DNA from: Arsukibacterium sp. UBA3155
GTDB lineage: Bacteria > Pseudomonadota > Gammaproteobacteria > Enterobacterales > Alteromonadaceae
DNA: 64,000 nt
Reading direction: 5' to 3'
Assembly (NCBI GenBank): GCA_002364615.1
Contig: DEYP01000015.1
Span: forward strand, 1 to 64,000
Below the pieces are notes generated by a model. It did no database searches, had not been told where the DNA came from, and worked only from the letters and a program-made list of their open reading frames with translations. A program made the position numbers and the translations under genes. Positions 26,228 to 35,568 of the stretch are shown here, one piece after another; position 1 is the stretch's first letter, and each line of letters opens with the position of its first letter.

Positions 26228-26251
26228 AAAAATGGCCGCAAATGCGGCCAT
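26228..26251 (-). terminator. Rho-independent terminator of glyA
   Basis: On the minus strand a 9-bp perfect stem ATGGCCGCA/TGCGGCCAT with a two-base central loop, followed by five U. It lies between the glyA stop (26271) and the nrdR start (26210), which separates glyA from the riboflavin operon. Confidence 0.88.
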
Positions 26252-26270
26252 AATAGCACTAAATTAATGC

Positions 26271-27524
26271 TTAAGCATAAACCGGAAAACGGCTGCATAA
26301 CTGACCGACGTCAGCCTTTACCCGCTCGATAACACTGTCATCATCAATATTGTCCAGTACATCACAAATAAAACCGGCAACCTGACGTGCCTGCTCTTCT
26401 TTAAAACCGCGACGGGTAATCGCCGGCGTACCAATACGTAAGCCACTGGTGACGAAAGGTGAGCGCGGGTCATTCGGTACTGAGTTTTTGTTAACGGTAA
26501 TGTGCGCCCGCCCTAAGGCCGCATCAGCCGCTTTACCCGTAATGTCTTTATCTATTAAATCCATTAAAAACAAATGGTTTTCAGTACCACCAGAGACGAT
26601 TTTATAACCACGTTTGATCATTTCATCACACATGGCTTTGGCGTTGTTTAATACCTGCTGCTGATACACTTTAAATTCCGGCTCTAATGCTTCTTTAAAA
26701 GCTACCGCTTTGGCAGCAATAACATGCATTAATGGTCCACCCTGGCTACCCGGGAATACCGCCGAGTTAAGCTTCTTCTCGATTGCTTCATTTTTACGTG
26801 CCAGAATTAAACCACCACGAGGACCAGCCAGCGTTTTATGGGTAGTGGTGGTCACAACATCTGCAACCGGTACCGGGTTAGGATACAAGCCTGCAGCGAC
26901 TAATCCGGCAACGTGCGCCATATCAACCAGTAAATACGCCCCTACTTTATCGGCGATATCTCGAAACCGTTGCCAGTCAACAATCCCGGAGTACGCCGAG
27001 AAACCTGCGATAATTAATTTTGGTTTATGCTCCAGGGCAAGCGCTTCGGCCTGGTCATAATCGATCACGCCGGTATCAGGATGTAAACCATATTGCACAG
27101 CCTTATACAACTTACCTGATGAACTAACATGTGAGCCATGGGTTAAATGACCACCATGAGCCAGACTCATGCCTAAAATCGTGTCACCCGCTTCCAATAA
27201 AGCTAAAAATACTGCTGCGTTGGCTTGTGAGCCCGCATGAGGTTGCACATTCGCATAGTCCGCAGCAAAAAGTTGTTTAGCCCGGGCAATCGCTAAATCC
27301 TCTGCAACATCGACAAATTCACAGCCGCCGTAATAACGTTTGTGTGGATAACCTTCAGCATATTTGTTAGTAAGTTGCGAACCCTGTGCCTGTAAAACAC
27401 GCGGACTGGCGTAGTTCTCAGAAGCAATTAATTCAATGTGCGCTTCCTGACGGGCGGTTTCATCGGCTATCGCCTGCCATAGTTCCGGGTCAAAATCGGC
27501 AATATTCATCTCACGCTTTAACAT
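26271..27524 (-). CDS. glyA: Serine hydroxymethyltransferase
   Basis: PLP enzyme interconverting serine and glycine while loading tetrahydrofolate with a one-carbon unit. 417 residues, equal to E. coli, with the same N-terminus [16 protein letters not shown]. The PLP lysine is in [16 protein letters not shown], and [17 protein letters not shown] and [10 protein letters not shown] are conserved. The 237-base region upstream to dinB (27525-27761) holds a CCTGA/TCAGG hairpin at about 27595-27610, but no glycine riboswitch or recognised operator. A strong terminator follows. Confidence 0.97.
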   Translation of the reverse strand: MLKREMNIADFDPELWQAIADETARQEAHIELIASENYASPRVLQAQGSQLTNKYAEGYPHKRYYGGCEFVDVAEDLAIARAKQLFAADYANVQPHAGSQANAAVFLALLEAGDTILGMSLAHGGHLTHGSHVSSSGKLYKAVQYGLHPDTGVIDYDQAEALALEHKPKLIIAGFSAYSGIVDWQRFRDIADKVGAYLLVDMAHVAGLVAAGLYPNPVPVADVVTTTTHKTLAGPRGGLILARKNEAIEKKLNSAVFPGSQGGPLMHVIAAKAVAFKEALEPEFKVYQQQVLNNAKAMCDEMIKRGYKIVSGGTENHLFLMDLIDKDITGKAADAALGRAHITVNKNSVPNDPRSPFVTSGLRIGTPAITRRGFKEEQARQVAGFICDVLDNIDDDSVIERVKADVGQLCSRFPVYA

Positions 27525-27732
27525 GCTTTCTCCTGGGCGCAGGTCACGCTTACTGGTTAAATAATTGGGGACTGGTAATTGGCGCTTATTCTACCCTGAT
27601 TTTATTCAGGATGCACCGAAAATATAGCCATCCGGCCGTCCACTAAAGGCCGCGCACTGACTGTTTTAATAACTGGATAGTCTGCTTTACAGCTAACAAC
27701 GCTTTACAAGGCCAACCGCTGACACTACTATA

Positions 27733-27748
27733 CTGTATATCAATACAG
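27733..27748. promoter_or_regulatory. LexA box (SOS operator) of dinB
   Basis: CTGTATATCAATACAG keeps the CTG-N10-CAG LexA half-sites with AT-rich centre, and the flanking TA...TC extends the consensus. It ends 14 bases before the dinB ATG. Confidence 0.93.
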
Positions 27749-27761
27749 TCTACTTAGCATT

Positions 27762-28817
27762 ATGAGCAGTCAGCGTAAAATTATTCATATCGACATGGAT
27801 TGTTTTTTTGCCGCAGTAGAAATGCGCGATAACCCGATGCTGGCCGCTATTCCATTGGCGATTGGCGGCAGTCGCAGTAGCCGCGGCGTTATTGCCACCT
27901 GCAATTACCCAGCGCGCGCTTTTGGTGTCCGCTCTGCCATGCCTACCGGGCAAGCTTTAAAGCTATGCCCGCAACTGCATTTAATGGCCGGGAATATGGA
28001 GAAGTATAAGACGGTTAGCAGGCAAATTCGGGCTATCTTTCACCGCTATAGTGATGTAGTAGAACCCTTATCACTGGATGAAGCTTTTCTGGATGTCAGT
28101 AACAGCCAGCATTTTGGCGGCAGTGCCACCCGCATTGCTGATGATATCCGCAGGGTCATTCTGGCAGAAACCGGGCTCACCGCCTCAGCAGGGGTAGCGC
28201 CAAATAAATTTCTGGCCAAAATTGCCAGCGATGAAAACAAACCTGACGGCCTTTTTGTTATAACGCCGCAACAAGTCGCGGCATTTGTCGATAATTTACC
28301 ACTTGCTAAAATCCCCGGAGTGGGAACTAAAACCGCTGAACGCCTTAGCCGGCTCGGTTTGACAAAATGCAAAGATATTGCCAACTGCGATTTAGCAGTG
28401 CTGGTAAAGCATTTTGGTGCAATGGCTGATAGTTTACTTAAGCGTAGTCAGGGTATCGACGAGCGTCCGGTGCGGGTGGAACGTCATGCCAAATCAGTCG
28501 GTGTTGAACACACTCTGGCGACAGATATCGACGATTATCCGGATTGCGTTGAGGCCTTAAGTGCTTTATGGCCAAAACTACAATTGCGCCTGGAACATCA
28601 AAGCGATAAAGGGCTGCAGAAGATCGGGGTTAAACTTAAATTCAGCGATTTCAGGCAAACAACGGTGGAATGTCAGGCTCAAACCGCGAAACTGGAGCAG
28701 TTTCTACCCTTGTTACAGCAAGCGTGGCAACGCCGGCAACAACAAGGCGTGCGTCTGGTCGGCATACAGCTTGGCTTTGCCGCGCCTAACCCAGGCCAGC
28801 TTAATTTACCTTTTTAA
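27762..28817 (+). CDS. dinB: DNA polymerase IV (Y-family)
   Basis: Error-prone translesion polymerase. 351 residues, typical. Palm domain IIHIDMDCFFAAVEMRDNP with the first metal aspartate at the N-terminus and PLSLDEAFLDVSNS with the second catalytic pair. Thumb motif IPGVGTKTAERLSRLGL, then the little-finger domain. The C-terminus ends GQLNLPF, matching the beta-clamp-binding motif. A LexA box directly upstream predicts induction by DNA damage. The distal terminator is shared with the convergent cold-shock gene. Confidence 0.97.
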   Translation: MSSQRKIIHIDMDCFFAAVEMRDNPMLAAIPLAIGGSRSSRGVIATCNYPARAFGVRSAMPTGQALKLCPQLHLMAGNMEKYKTVSRQIRAIFHRYSDVVEPLSLDEAFLDVSNSQHFGGSATRIADDIRRVILAETGLTASAGVAPNKFLAKIASDENKPDGLFVITPQQVAAFVDNLPLAKIPGVGTKTAERLSRLGLTKCKDIANCDLAVLVKHFGAMADSLLKRSQGIDERPVRVERHAKSVGVEHTLATDIDDYPDCVEALSALWPKLQLRLEHQSDKGLQKIGVKLKFSDFRQTTVECQAQTAKLEQFLPLLQQAWQRRQQQGVRLVGIQLGFAAPNPGQLNLPF

Positions 28818-28857
28818 GCGAATAGTTAGTTATCGGGCCTGGCCGGATTTCAGACAT

Positions 28858-28882
28858 AAAAAAGCCAGCTCTGCGGCTGGCT
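28858..28882 (-). terminator. Terminator of the cold-shock gene (weak on the dinB side)
   Basis: Stem AGCCAGC (28863-28869) with GCTGGCT (28876-28882). On the minus strand it is followed by six U (strong); on the plus strand the tail is only CTTTAC. It lies between dinB and the cold-shock gene. Confidence 0.85.
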
Positions 28883-28903
28883 CTTTACAAGAAAACTATC
28901 AGA

Positions 28904-29116
28904 TTAACCGGTTACAGTGACGTTTTCAGCCTGTGGACCTTTCTGACCTTCGGTAACTTCGAAAGTTACACGCTGACCTTCAACTAAAGTTTTACGGCCT
29001 GTGCCATTGATAGCGCGGAAATGAACGAATACGTCTTTGCCGCCTTCGCGCTCAATAAAACCGAAACCTTTATCTTCGTTGAACCACTTAACTGTACCAG
29101 AAATTAACTGTGACAT
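28904..29116 (-). CDS. CspA-family cold-shock protein
   Basis: A 70-residue single cold-shock domain that binds single-stranded nucleic acid. RNP1 is KGFGFIE and RNP2 is [20 protein letters not shown] is the hallmark. It may act as an RNA chaperone and antiterminator. A sigma-70 promoter at 29206-29234 predicts an 80-90-base leader containing the palindrome GCCGAAATTTCGGC (29143-29156). The DEAD-box helicase next door (29380) fits a cold-response neighbourhood, though it lacks a shared promoter by inspection. Confidence 0.93.
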   Translation of the reverse strand: MSQLISGTVKWFNEDKGFGFIEREGGKDVFVHFRAINGTGRKTLVEGQRVTFEVTEGQKGPQAENVTVTG

Positions 29117-29205
29117 AACACTCTCTTACTTTAACTAAATTTGCCGAAATTTCGGCGACTTAAATATTCTCGGCCAGCTTATCGAGCGGCTAAATATTCA
29201 AACGC

Positions 29206-29234
29206 ATTATCAGTTAAGCTGATCATGCGGTCAA
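29206..29234 (-). promoter_or_regulatory. Sigma-70 promoter of the cold-shock gene
   Basis: On the minus strand -35 TTGACC (plus 29229-29234), a 17-base spacer and -10 GATAAT (plus 29206-29211). The start near 29199 gives a leader of about 80 bases before the ATG. Confidence 0.65.
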
Positions 29235-29379
29235 TATAAATACCGGACGAGCAGAAAATATATTTTCCAGCCAGCCGTACCAGCGAAATCGTATTCGCCA
29301 GAACGGGTTAACGCCAACTGGCACGACTTACACTTTTCAGTGTAGCAGCAAAAGTGCTGAACATTTAACCAGCGACCAA

Positions 29380-30708
29380 TTATTTTTTACGACGTACCGG
29401 ACCGCTGCCATCATCACCGCCCTCAAAAAAACTAGGACCTTTTGGTTTTGTCGCATCAGGCTTAGTCTTAGCCGCTTTGGCCACTTTTTTCGGGGCAGTG
29501 TTTTTAACGTTATTGCGCACGCCAGATTGTGCAGGCTCAGGGACAACACCGCTAAACTTCGCCGGCAAACTGTCCACAACTGAAAACTCAATGGCATGAC
29601 GCAAAAATGCTTCAATATTTTGTAGGCTTGGCCAATCTTTCGGACCAACCAGAGAAACGGCTTGGCCTTTCGCGCCAGCCCTACCCGTGCGACCAATACG
29701 ATGAACATATTCTTCAGGATGTTTGGGCAGATCAAAATTAATAACATGTGACACTTGCAACAAGTCCAGGCCACGAGATGCTAAATCGGTGGTAACCAGC
29801 ACCTGAAATTTACCGGTAGCAAATTGTTGCATTACACTGTTTCGTTGTTGCTGGCTTAATTTACCACTTAACCCGACGGCGCTATAACCGGCGGCCTCAC
29901 ATACACTGGTTAATCGTTCGGCATCGACCCGCGTAGCGGTAAACATGATTAGCTGCTTAATCTGTTGCTGCGTTAGAAAAAATCTTAACAGCGCTTCCTT
30001 ATGACTCAAATTATCGGCCAGAAAAAACCGTTGTTCGATATCCTGATGGGGCTGATAGCCCGCACCGACAGCAACGCGATGCGGGTTCTTTAATAATGCC
30101 AGTGCCAGATTATCCACTTCTGCATGATCCAACGTGGCCGAAAACAACAGGGTTTGACGCAATCTGTGATCTGCCGCCTTATTAATGACGGTAAGTTGTG
30201 GCAGAAAACCCAAATCGAGCATTCGGTCTGCTTCGTCCAGAATTAACATCTCCAGACCTTGTAAAAACAGGGTTTTATGTTCCAGGTGATCAACAAATCG
30301 CCCTGGTGTCGCCACCACGATTGTCGGCTGGCGTTTCAGGATTTTTTCCTGATCGTTAAAGTTTTCGCCACCAACAATTAATGCTGCGGTAACAGGCGTA
30401 TTAGACACCAGCAAGCGAAGCTGGGCATAAACCTGCTTGGCCAACTCTCGGGTGGGTGCCAGAATCAATGCCCGGGCATCTTGTTTTGATAACGCCCGGC
30501 TCTTCAATAAACGTTGCATCATGGGCAGCAGATACGCCAGCGTTTTACCTGACCCCGTCTGCGACGACACAATTAAATCACGGCCGACCATCACCGCAGG
30601 AATAGCTTCTTGCTGAATTTCGGTTGGCTTATCAAAGCCCAGATGCTGAATTGATCTGAGTAAGCGTGGATCTAATGCTAAATCTTTAAATGGCAAAATG
30701 AACCTCAT
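29380..30708 (-). CDS. DEAD-box ATP-dependent RNA helicase
   Basis: 442 residues with Q motif (GFDKPTEIQQEAIP), Walker A SQTGSGKT, PTRELA, DEAD (ILDEADRMLDLGF), SAT (LLFSATLD), ARGLD (TTDLASRGLDLLQVSHVINFD) and HRIGRTGRAG. The C-terminal tail of about 70 residues is Lys/Pro-rich and basic, as in SrmB or RhlE-type helicases. Exact orthology is not clear, so I give no symbol. The annotated ATG has a poor ribosome-binding spacing; a TTG four codons in has GAGG upstream and could be the true start. It is downstream of the cold-shock promoter region on the same strand. Confidence 0.93.
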   Translation of the reverse strand: MRFILPFKDLALDPRLLRSIQHLGFDKPTEIQQEAIPAVMVGRDLIVSSQTGSGKTLAYLLPMMQRLLKSRALSKQDARALILAPTRELAKQVYAQLRLLVSNTPVTAALIVGGENFNDQEKILKRQPTIVVATPGRFVDHLEHKTLFLQGLEMLILDEADRMLDLGFLPQLTVINKAADHRLRQTLLFSATLDHAEVDNLALALLKNPHRVAVGAGYQPHQDIEQRFFLADNLSHKEALLRFFLTQQQIKQLIMFTATRVDAERLTSVCEAAGYSAVGLSGKLSQQQRNSVMQQFATGKFQVLVTTDLASRGLDLLQVSHVINFDLPKHPEEYVHRIGRTGRAGAKGQAVSLVGPKDWPSLQNIEAFLRHAIEFSVVDSLPAKFSGVVPEPAQSGVRNNVKNTAPKKVAKAAKTKPDATKPKGPSFFEGGDDGSGPVRRKK

Positions 30709-30817
30709 GACCTTAGAGTACTGCTATATGATAACCGAACTGGCTCATTTGAGTTAATAAGATTGCTTAGGTTACACTAGGCCAACTAATTTACCCTGCA
30801 ACCTGAGTAGCCCCATT

Positions 30818-31351
30818 ATGAGTAATGCGTTTCGTGACCAGCTGCTTAAAGCTGGTTTGGCCGATGCCAAAAAAGTAAAAAAAGTGAAAAAAGAGAAGCA
30901 CCAACAAAAAACCCAGGCTGGCAAGCATGCGGTATTAAGCAACGATGCGTCTAGTCTGGCTCAGCAAGCAAAAGCGGAACAGGTAGCTCGGGATAAAGAG
31001 CTTAACCGGCAAAAACAGGCCGAATTAGCGCAAAAAGCAATCGCCGCTCAGGTAAAACAAATGATCGAAACCAATGCTATTACCAGTAAGGGCGAGCTGG
31101 GTTTTAATTTTGTTGACGGTAAATTGGTTAAAAAGTTATACGTTAGTAATAAATTACACGATGAGCTTAGCCGAGGGTTAGTCGCCATAGCACGCCAGGC
31201 AGAGCAATATCAGGTAATACCAGCTCAGGTGGCAGAAAAAATTATGCAACGTGATGCCAGCAGTATTGTTCTGCTCAATACCAAACAACAGCAACCTGAT
31301 GAAGATGACCCCTATGCAGATTATCAGATCCCTGATGATTTAATGTGGTAA
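30818..31351 (+). CDS. yaiL: YaiL-like nucleoprotein, DUF2058
   Basis: A 177-residue basic protein. The N-terminus is MSNAFRDQLLKAGLADAKKVKKVKKEKHQ; a lysine-rich and Gln/Ala-rich helical middle follows, and the globular C-terminus contains YNFVDG-like GFNFVDGKLVKKLYVSN and DDPYADYQIPDDLMW. These match DUF2058/YaiL. The function is not established. It is divergent from the helicase, with about 110 bases between them. Confidence 0.88.
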   Translation: MSNAFRDQLLKAGLADAKKVKKVKKEKHQQKTQAGKHAVLSNDASSLAQQAKAEQVARDKELNRQKQAELAQKAIAAQVKQMIETNAITSKGELGFNFVDGKLVKKLYVSNKLHDELSRGLVAIARQAEQYQVIPAQVAEKIMQRDASSIVLLNTKQQQPDEDDPYADYQIPDDLMW

Positions 31352-31389
31352 TTTGCAGTTTGAAGTCAGTTACTTATAAAGGAAATACC

Positions 31390-32253
31390 ATGCGCTTATT
31401 CACTCATTTTTTTTGTTGTACGCTCTTGCTTATCAGCAGCTCCGTGTGGGCTTCCAGTGTCTGGAAAGTCAGTAAAGAGGGCCAGCATTTTTATCTGGCT
31501 GGCACTGTTCATTTACTCAGTAAAAATGACTACCCGTTGCCTGCACCCTACGATACTGCGTTCGAGGCTAGCAGCGAATTACTGTTTGAAACCGATTTAA
31601 ATGCGCTGACCAGCCCAGCTGGCCTAAGCAAAATGATGCAACAAAATACCTATAGCGATGGTAGAACCTTGGAGCAGGTTTTGTCAGCTGAGGTTTATCA
31701 GCAACTGAAACATTACGCCACAGAACGCCAAATGCCCGTGGCCGCAGTCAGTCGGTTCAAACCAGGATTCGCTGCCATGATGTTAGCCAGTGTCGAAATG
31801 AAACGTTTAGGAGCAGCGGAAACCGGGGTTGACATGCATTATCTGCAATTAGGCCAGCAGCAAGGTAAAAAAATCAGCGGACTGGAGACCACAGACCAGC
31901 ACTTGGCGGTGCTTGATGGCATGAACCAATTGGATGCTGACGTTATCATCCGCTCGACATTGGAGGACATGCCCAAAGTTGAAGGTCAGTTAACCGACAT
32001 GAAACACGCCTGGCGCAGCGGTGACACTGACAAATTAGAGCGATTGTTTGTCGAAGATTTGCAGCAGGTGCCACAAATGTATGAGATTTTACTGGTGAAC
32101 CGTAACCATGCCTGGATGCCCATGCTACAGGCTTTAAGCGGCAATGAACACACCACGATGGTTCTGGTAGGTGCATTGCATCTGGCAGGCGAAGACGGCC
32201 TGCTGAAGTTGTTGCAACAACAAGGCTATACCTTAACTCAGCTTAAAGAATAA
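31390..32253 (+). CDS. TraB/GumN family protein, exported
   Basis: 287 residues with a signal peptide (hydrophobic core to SSVWA). Two GX2H motifs are visible: YLAGTVHLLSKNDYPLP at the N-terminus and VLVGALHLAGEDGLLKLL at the C-terminus, the hallmark of the TraB/GumN/TIKI superfamily, some of whose members are metal-dependent proteases. The middle is helical with SRFKPGFAAMMLASVEMKR. The start at 31390 has AAAGG upstream; starting fifteen codons earlier overlaps yaiL. Substrate is unknown. Confidence 0.88.
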   Translation: MRLFTHFFCCTLLLISSSVWASSVWKVSKEGQHFYLAGTVHLLSKNDYPLPAPYDTAFEASSELLFETDLNALTSPAGLSKMMQQNTYSDGRTLEQVLSAEVYQQLKHYATERQMPVAAVSRFKPGFAAMMLASVEMKRLGAAETGVDMHYLQLGQQQGKKISGLETTDQHLAVLDGMNQLDADVIIRSTLEDMPKVEGQLTDMKHAWRSGDTDKLERLFVEDLQQVPQMYEILLVNRNHAWMPMLQALSGNEHTTMVLVGALHLAGEDGLLKLLQQQGYTLTQLKE

Positions 32254-32301
32254 GCCTGCGCGAAGAGATAACAAGCCGGCAAGTTACTCATTCTGCTTTG
32301 G

Positions 32302-33039
32302 TTAACGGCAGCCCTGGCGGGCGCTGACCCCTTTGACCCCGTCAGCAAAGGCCGGCGTCAGTTGCCAGTGCTGGCGGATGGGCGTCAGAGGCAGTTCACG
32401 CTTTCGGGCGACCAGCACATAACAACCGGCAAAATAATTCAGATATTGTTCAGCAAAACGTTGCACAGCGTTATCTGCGTAATCATTAACCAGCATGCTG
32501 CCATAAAAAAACCGCTGCTCCGCAAGTACTTCAAAGCCAATCAAATGCAACCAGTCTTTAACCCTGCCTGGAGAAAAAAACCGGCCTTGCCAGGGGTATC
32601 GTTGTTTTAACCAGGGCGCAATGCCAGCCAGCGCAAGCACGCTTAACGGATTAAACCCCGTTAATAACAGGTAGCCATCAGAAATAAGTACCCGATGGGC
32701 CTCGCGAACAATATGGTGAGGATCGGCCTGATATTCCAGGCACTGGCTCAGTAATACAGCATCTATACTGTTACTGTCTATTGGCAACGTGTCAGGCAAC
32801 CCAATCAGATGGCTTTTTCCATTATCACTGCTGCCTAAATGCACCTGATGTTTAATATTGCAACCCGGCAAGTCTAAGTCGCTACTCAAATCACCTACTT
32901 TTAATAAGTAATAGCCAAATATTTGCTGCCACCAGGGTTGCAACTGTTTGCCTATCGCCTGAGCTAAAGCCGGCCCCTGCAAAAATGCCTGCCAGCTTGT
33001 TGGTACCTGCGGTTCATTTTTGTTCAATGCTGGTTTCAT
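32302..33039 (-). CDS. yafS: SAM-dependent methyltransferase, YafS-like
   Basis: A 245-residue class I methyltransferase. The acidic post-II region is SNSIDAVLLSQCLEYQADPHHIVREAHRVLISDGYLLLTGFNPLS. The usual glycine-rich motif I is degenerate here (LLKVGDLSSDLDLPG), so SAM binding should not be taken for granted. The gene is divergent from gloB, the same position as yafS beside gloB in E. coli. Its substrate is not known. Confidence 0.85.
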   Translation of the reverse strand: MKPALNKNEPQVPTSWQAFLQGPALAQAIGKQLQPWWQQIFGYYLLKVGDLSSDLDLPGCNIKHQVHLGSSDNGKSHLIGLPDTLPIDSNSIDAVLLSQCLEYQADPHHIVREAHRVLISDGYLLLTGFNPLSVLALAGIAPWLKQRYPWQGRFFSPGRVKDWLHLIGFEVLAEQRFFYGSMLVNDYADNAVQRFAEQYLNYFAGCYVLVARKRELPLTPIRQHWQLTPAFADGVKGVSARQGCR

Positions 33040-33077
33040 GATAATCTGGTGCCTGCTTTTAGATTGAGGGCGCTTTA

Positions 33078-33863
33078 ATGTTAAAAGAAGATCGGATGCT
33101 GAGTATTAGTCCGCTGGCTGCTTTTGAGGATAACTACATTTGGTGTCTGTGTCAGCCTGCCAACTCTTATTGTGTTGTGGTTGATCCGGGTGATGCCAAA
33201 CCTGTATTGGAATTTTTGCAGCAACAGCAAAAAAAACTTTATGCCATTCTGATTACTCACCACCATCCTGACCATACCGGTGGCCTTGAACAATTGCAAC
33301 GAGCCTACCCGGACGTCAGGATTATTGGCCCTGCCGCTGAGCAAAGCAAAATATCTTTATTGACAGAGCAAGTGCGACAAGACGATATTGTTGAATTGCC
33401 CCCACTGGACTGTCAGTTTCAGGTGATAGATTTACCCGGCCATACCTTAGGCCATATTGGTTTTTACAGCGAACCTTACTTGTTTTGTGGCGATACCCTG
33501 TTCAGTGCCGGCTGCGGCCGGTTATTTGAAGGTAGCGCGGCACAACTCCATCACTCATTGCAGAAACTCGCGGCGCTTCCCGAGAATACCGCTGTGTATT
33601 GCACCCATGAGTATACACTGGCTAACCTACGCTTCGCTGTAACCATCGAACCTGATAATCAGGCGTTGCTGAGTTATCAGCAAGATTGTCTGAATTTACG
33701 GGCACAAAACCGCCCTACGTTGCCATCGAGTTTAGCTACTGAAAAGCAGGTAAATCCGTTTTTGCGATGCGAAAACAATATCTTGCAACGTCAGTTCCAG
33801 CAAGATAATGCACTTGGCCTGTTTACCCGGCTCAGAGCAATGAAAGATCAGTTTAAATCCTGA
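33078..33863 (+). CDS. gloB: Hydroxyacylglutathione hydrolase (glyoxalase II)
   Basis: Hydrolyses S-D-lactoylglutathione, finishing methylglyoxal detoxification. The binuclear metal motif is THHHPDHTGG (near residue 58). Further metal ligands are in LPGHTLGHIGFYS and FCGDTLFSAGCGRLFEG. The C-terminal substrate-binding stretch is YCTHEYTLANLRFA and NPFLRCENNILQRQF. 261 residues. The ATG at 33078 has GAGGG upstream; a second ATG six codons on also aligns with the family. gloB-mltD order is conserved. Confidence 0.95.
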   Translation: MLKEDRMLSISPLAAFEDNYIWCLCQPANSYCVVVDPGDAKPVLEFLQQQQKKLYAILITHHHPDHTGGLEQLQRAYPDVRIIGPAAEQSKISLLTEQVRQDDIVELPPLDCQFQVIDLPGHTLGHIGFYSEPYLFCGDTLFSAGCGRLFEGSAAQLHHSLQKLAALPENTAVYCTHEYTLANLRFAVTIEPDNQALLSYQQDCLNLRAQNRPTLPSSLATEKQVNPFLRCENNILQRQFQQDNALGLFTRLRAMKDQFKS

Positions 33864-33890
33864 CTTGCAATCATGCTTTGAACAGGTAAC

Positions 33891-35513
33891 ATGAATTTTT
33901 TTTCGCGGAATGACCTTATGCATTTAAAAATTTCTGCCGTCATGTTAGTTGCACTGCTAAGCGGCTGTGTCAGCACGACAGAAACGTCTGCTCCGGCCAG
34001 CAGCAAGCCGAAAACCAACACGCCACCTTTAGTCCAGGTGAAAGGTGCCAGTGCAGAGCTAATTGCCAGTCGCTTATGGAATGGCGCTGCAACACCTGAA
34101 CAACTTATACCGCTCGATGCCACTGAGCTGGAAGATTTATGGCAACGAATTCAATTACAGCTAACTTTTGAAGTGCCCCAAACCAGACCCATCGTTGAGC
34201 AACGCAATTTTTACAGCCAGCATCAAAGTTACCTTGACCGGGTTGCTAATCGGGCACAACCCTTTTTATATTACATAGTGCAAGAGCTTGAAAAGCGCAA
34301 TATGCCGCTGGAACTGGCGTTACTGCCAATTGTTGAGAGTGCCTTTGACCCTTTTGCGTATTCGCACGCCAGAGCCTCCGGGATGTGGCAATTTATGCCC
34401 GCCACCGGCACAAGGTTTGGCCTGAAACAGAATTTCTGGTATGACGGCCGCCGTGACGTGATTGAATCTACCCGGGCGGCACTGGATTATCTGCAGTACC
34501 TTTACAATACTCTGGAACATGACTGGCTAAATGCTATTGCTGCCTACAATGCAGGCGAAGGCCGAATTGGCCGGGCCATTCGCGCCAATCAGAAACGGCG
34601 CTTACCAACAGATTTCTGGTCACTGGATTTACCCGCCGAAACCACCGTTTACGTCCCGAAGTTACTTGCGCTGGTTGATATATTAAAACGCCCGGACGAT
34701 TTTGATATCGTCTGGAAATTTATTAGCAATGAACCAAAAATTGCGGTTGTCGCTACTGAAGGTCAGATTGATTTAGCTATTGCTGCCGAACTGGCCGGTT
34801 TAAGTGTCGCTGAATTGCAGGCACTGAACCCAGGGTTTAATCAATGGGCTACCGATCCGGATGGCCCGCATCAACTGGTATTGCCCATCGCGAAGGTCGA
34901 CAACTTTAGTCGCATGCTGGCAGAAACGGCCAGTGAGGACCGCTTGCAATGGCAACGTTACACCGTCATCGGAGGCGATACACTGGGTAAAATTGCCCGT
35001 CAGCATAAAACCACGGTAGACGCCATCACCCGACTGAACGAACTCACTGGCAATACTATCCGGATAGGTCAGCATTTGCTAATCCCTATGTCAGCAAAAG
35101 CTGCCGATAGCTATGAACTTAGCCAGCAAAACCGGATAGCAAAAGCACAGAATCGCAGTAGCGGTGATGTAAAAACCGAGTATATTGTCCAAAGTGGCGA
35201 TACCTTGTGGGATATTAGCCGGGCGCACAAAGTTACTGTAGCTGAACTGGCAAAATGGAATGGTATGGTACAACGTGACCCGTTAAAAACCGGGCAGAAG
35301 TTGGTTATGTGGCACGACAGTACAACCAACCCTGTTACCGCCATAACCAGAACAGTAAACTACAAAGTTCGTAAAGGTGATTCACTGGCCAGGATAGCGC
35401 AACGCTTTAGCGTGTCAGTTGCTGAAATAATTAAATGGAATAATATTAACACCGAGCGTTATCTGCAACCCGGGCAGCAGCTGAAGCTGATTGTTGATGT
35501 GACTCAAGTGTAA
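33891..35513 (+). CDS. mltD: Membrane-bound lytic murein transglycosylase D
   Basis: Outer-membrane lipoprotein that cleaves glycan strands. A lipobox LLSGC lies near residue 26; the initiator could be ATG at 33891 or the ATG nine codons on (33918), which leaves a shorter signal peptide. The lytic transglycosylase domain has the catalytic glutamate in LALLPIVESAFDPFAYS, SGMWQFMPATG and AIAAYNAGEGRIGRA. Three C-terminal LysM repeats bind peptidoglycan (YTVIGGDTLGKIA, YIVQSGDTLWDIS, YKVRKGDSLARIA). E. coli MltD has a comparable plan. Confidence 0.94.
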   Translation: MNFFSRNDLMHLKISAVMLVALLSGCVSTTETSAPASSKPKTNTPPLVQVKGASAELIASRLWNGAATPEQLIPLDATELEDLWQRIQLQLTFEVPQTRPIVEQRNFYSQHQSYLDRVANRAQPFLYYIVQELEKRNMPLELALLPIVESAFDPFAYSHARASGMWQFMPATGTRFGLKQNFWYDGRRDVIESTRAALDYLQYLYNTLEHDWLNAIAAYNAGEGRIGRAIRANQKRRLPTDFWSLDLPAETTVYVPKLLALVDILKRPDDFDIVWKFISNEPKIAVVATEGQIDLAIAAELAGLSVAELQALNPGFNQWATDPDGPHQLVLPIAKVDNFSRMLAETASEDRLQWQRYTVIGGDTLGKIARQHKTTVDAITRLNELTGNTIRIGQHLLIPMSAKAADSYELSQQNRIAKAQNRSSGDVKTEYIVQSGDTLWDISRAHKVTVAELAKWNGMVQRDPLKTGQKLVMWHDSTTNPVTAITRTVNYKVRKGDSLARIAQRFSVSVAEIIKWNNINTERYLQPGQQLKLIVDVTQV

Positions 35514-35568
35514 TCTACTTTACTGTAGCTAACCCATGGTTACCCATCGCCGTTTAAGGAGCAACACT

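Noticed and set aside
27525..27732. Possible glycine riboswitch upstream of glyA
   Set aside because: The conserved glycine aptamer sequences are missing; only a short CCTGA/TCAGG hairpin is seen.
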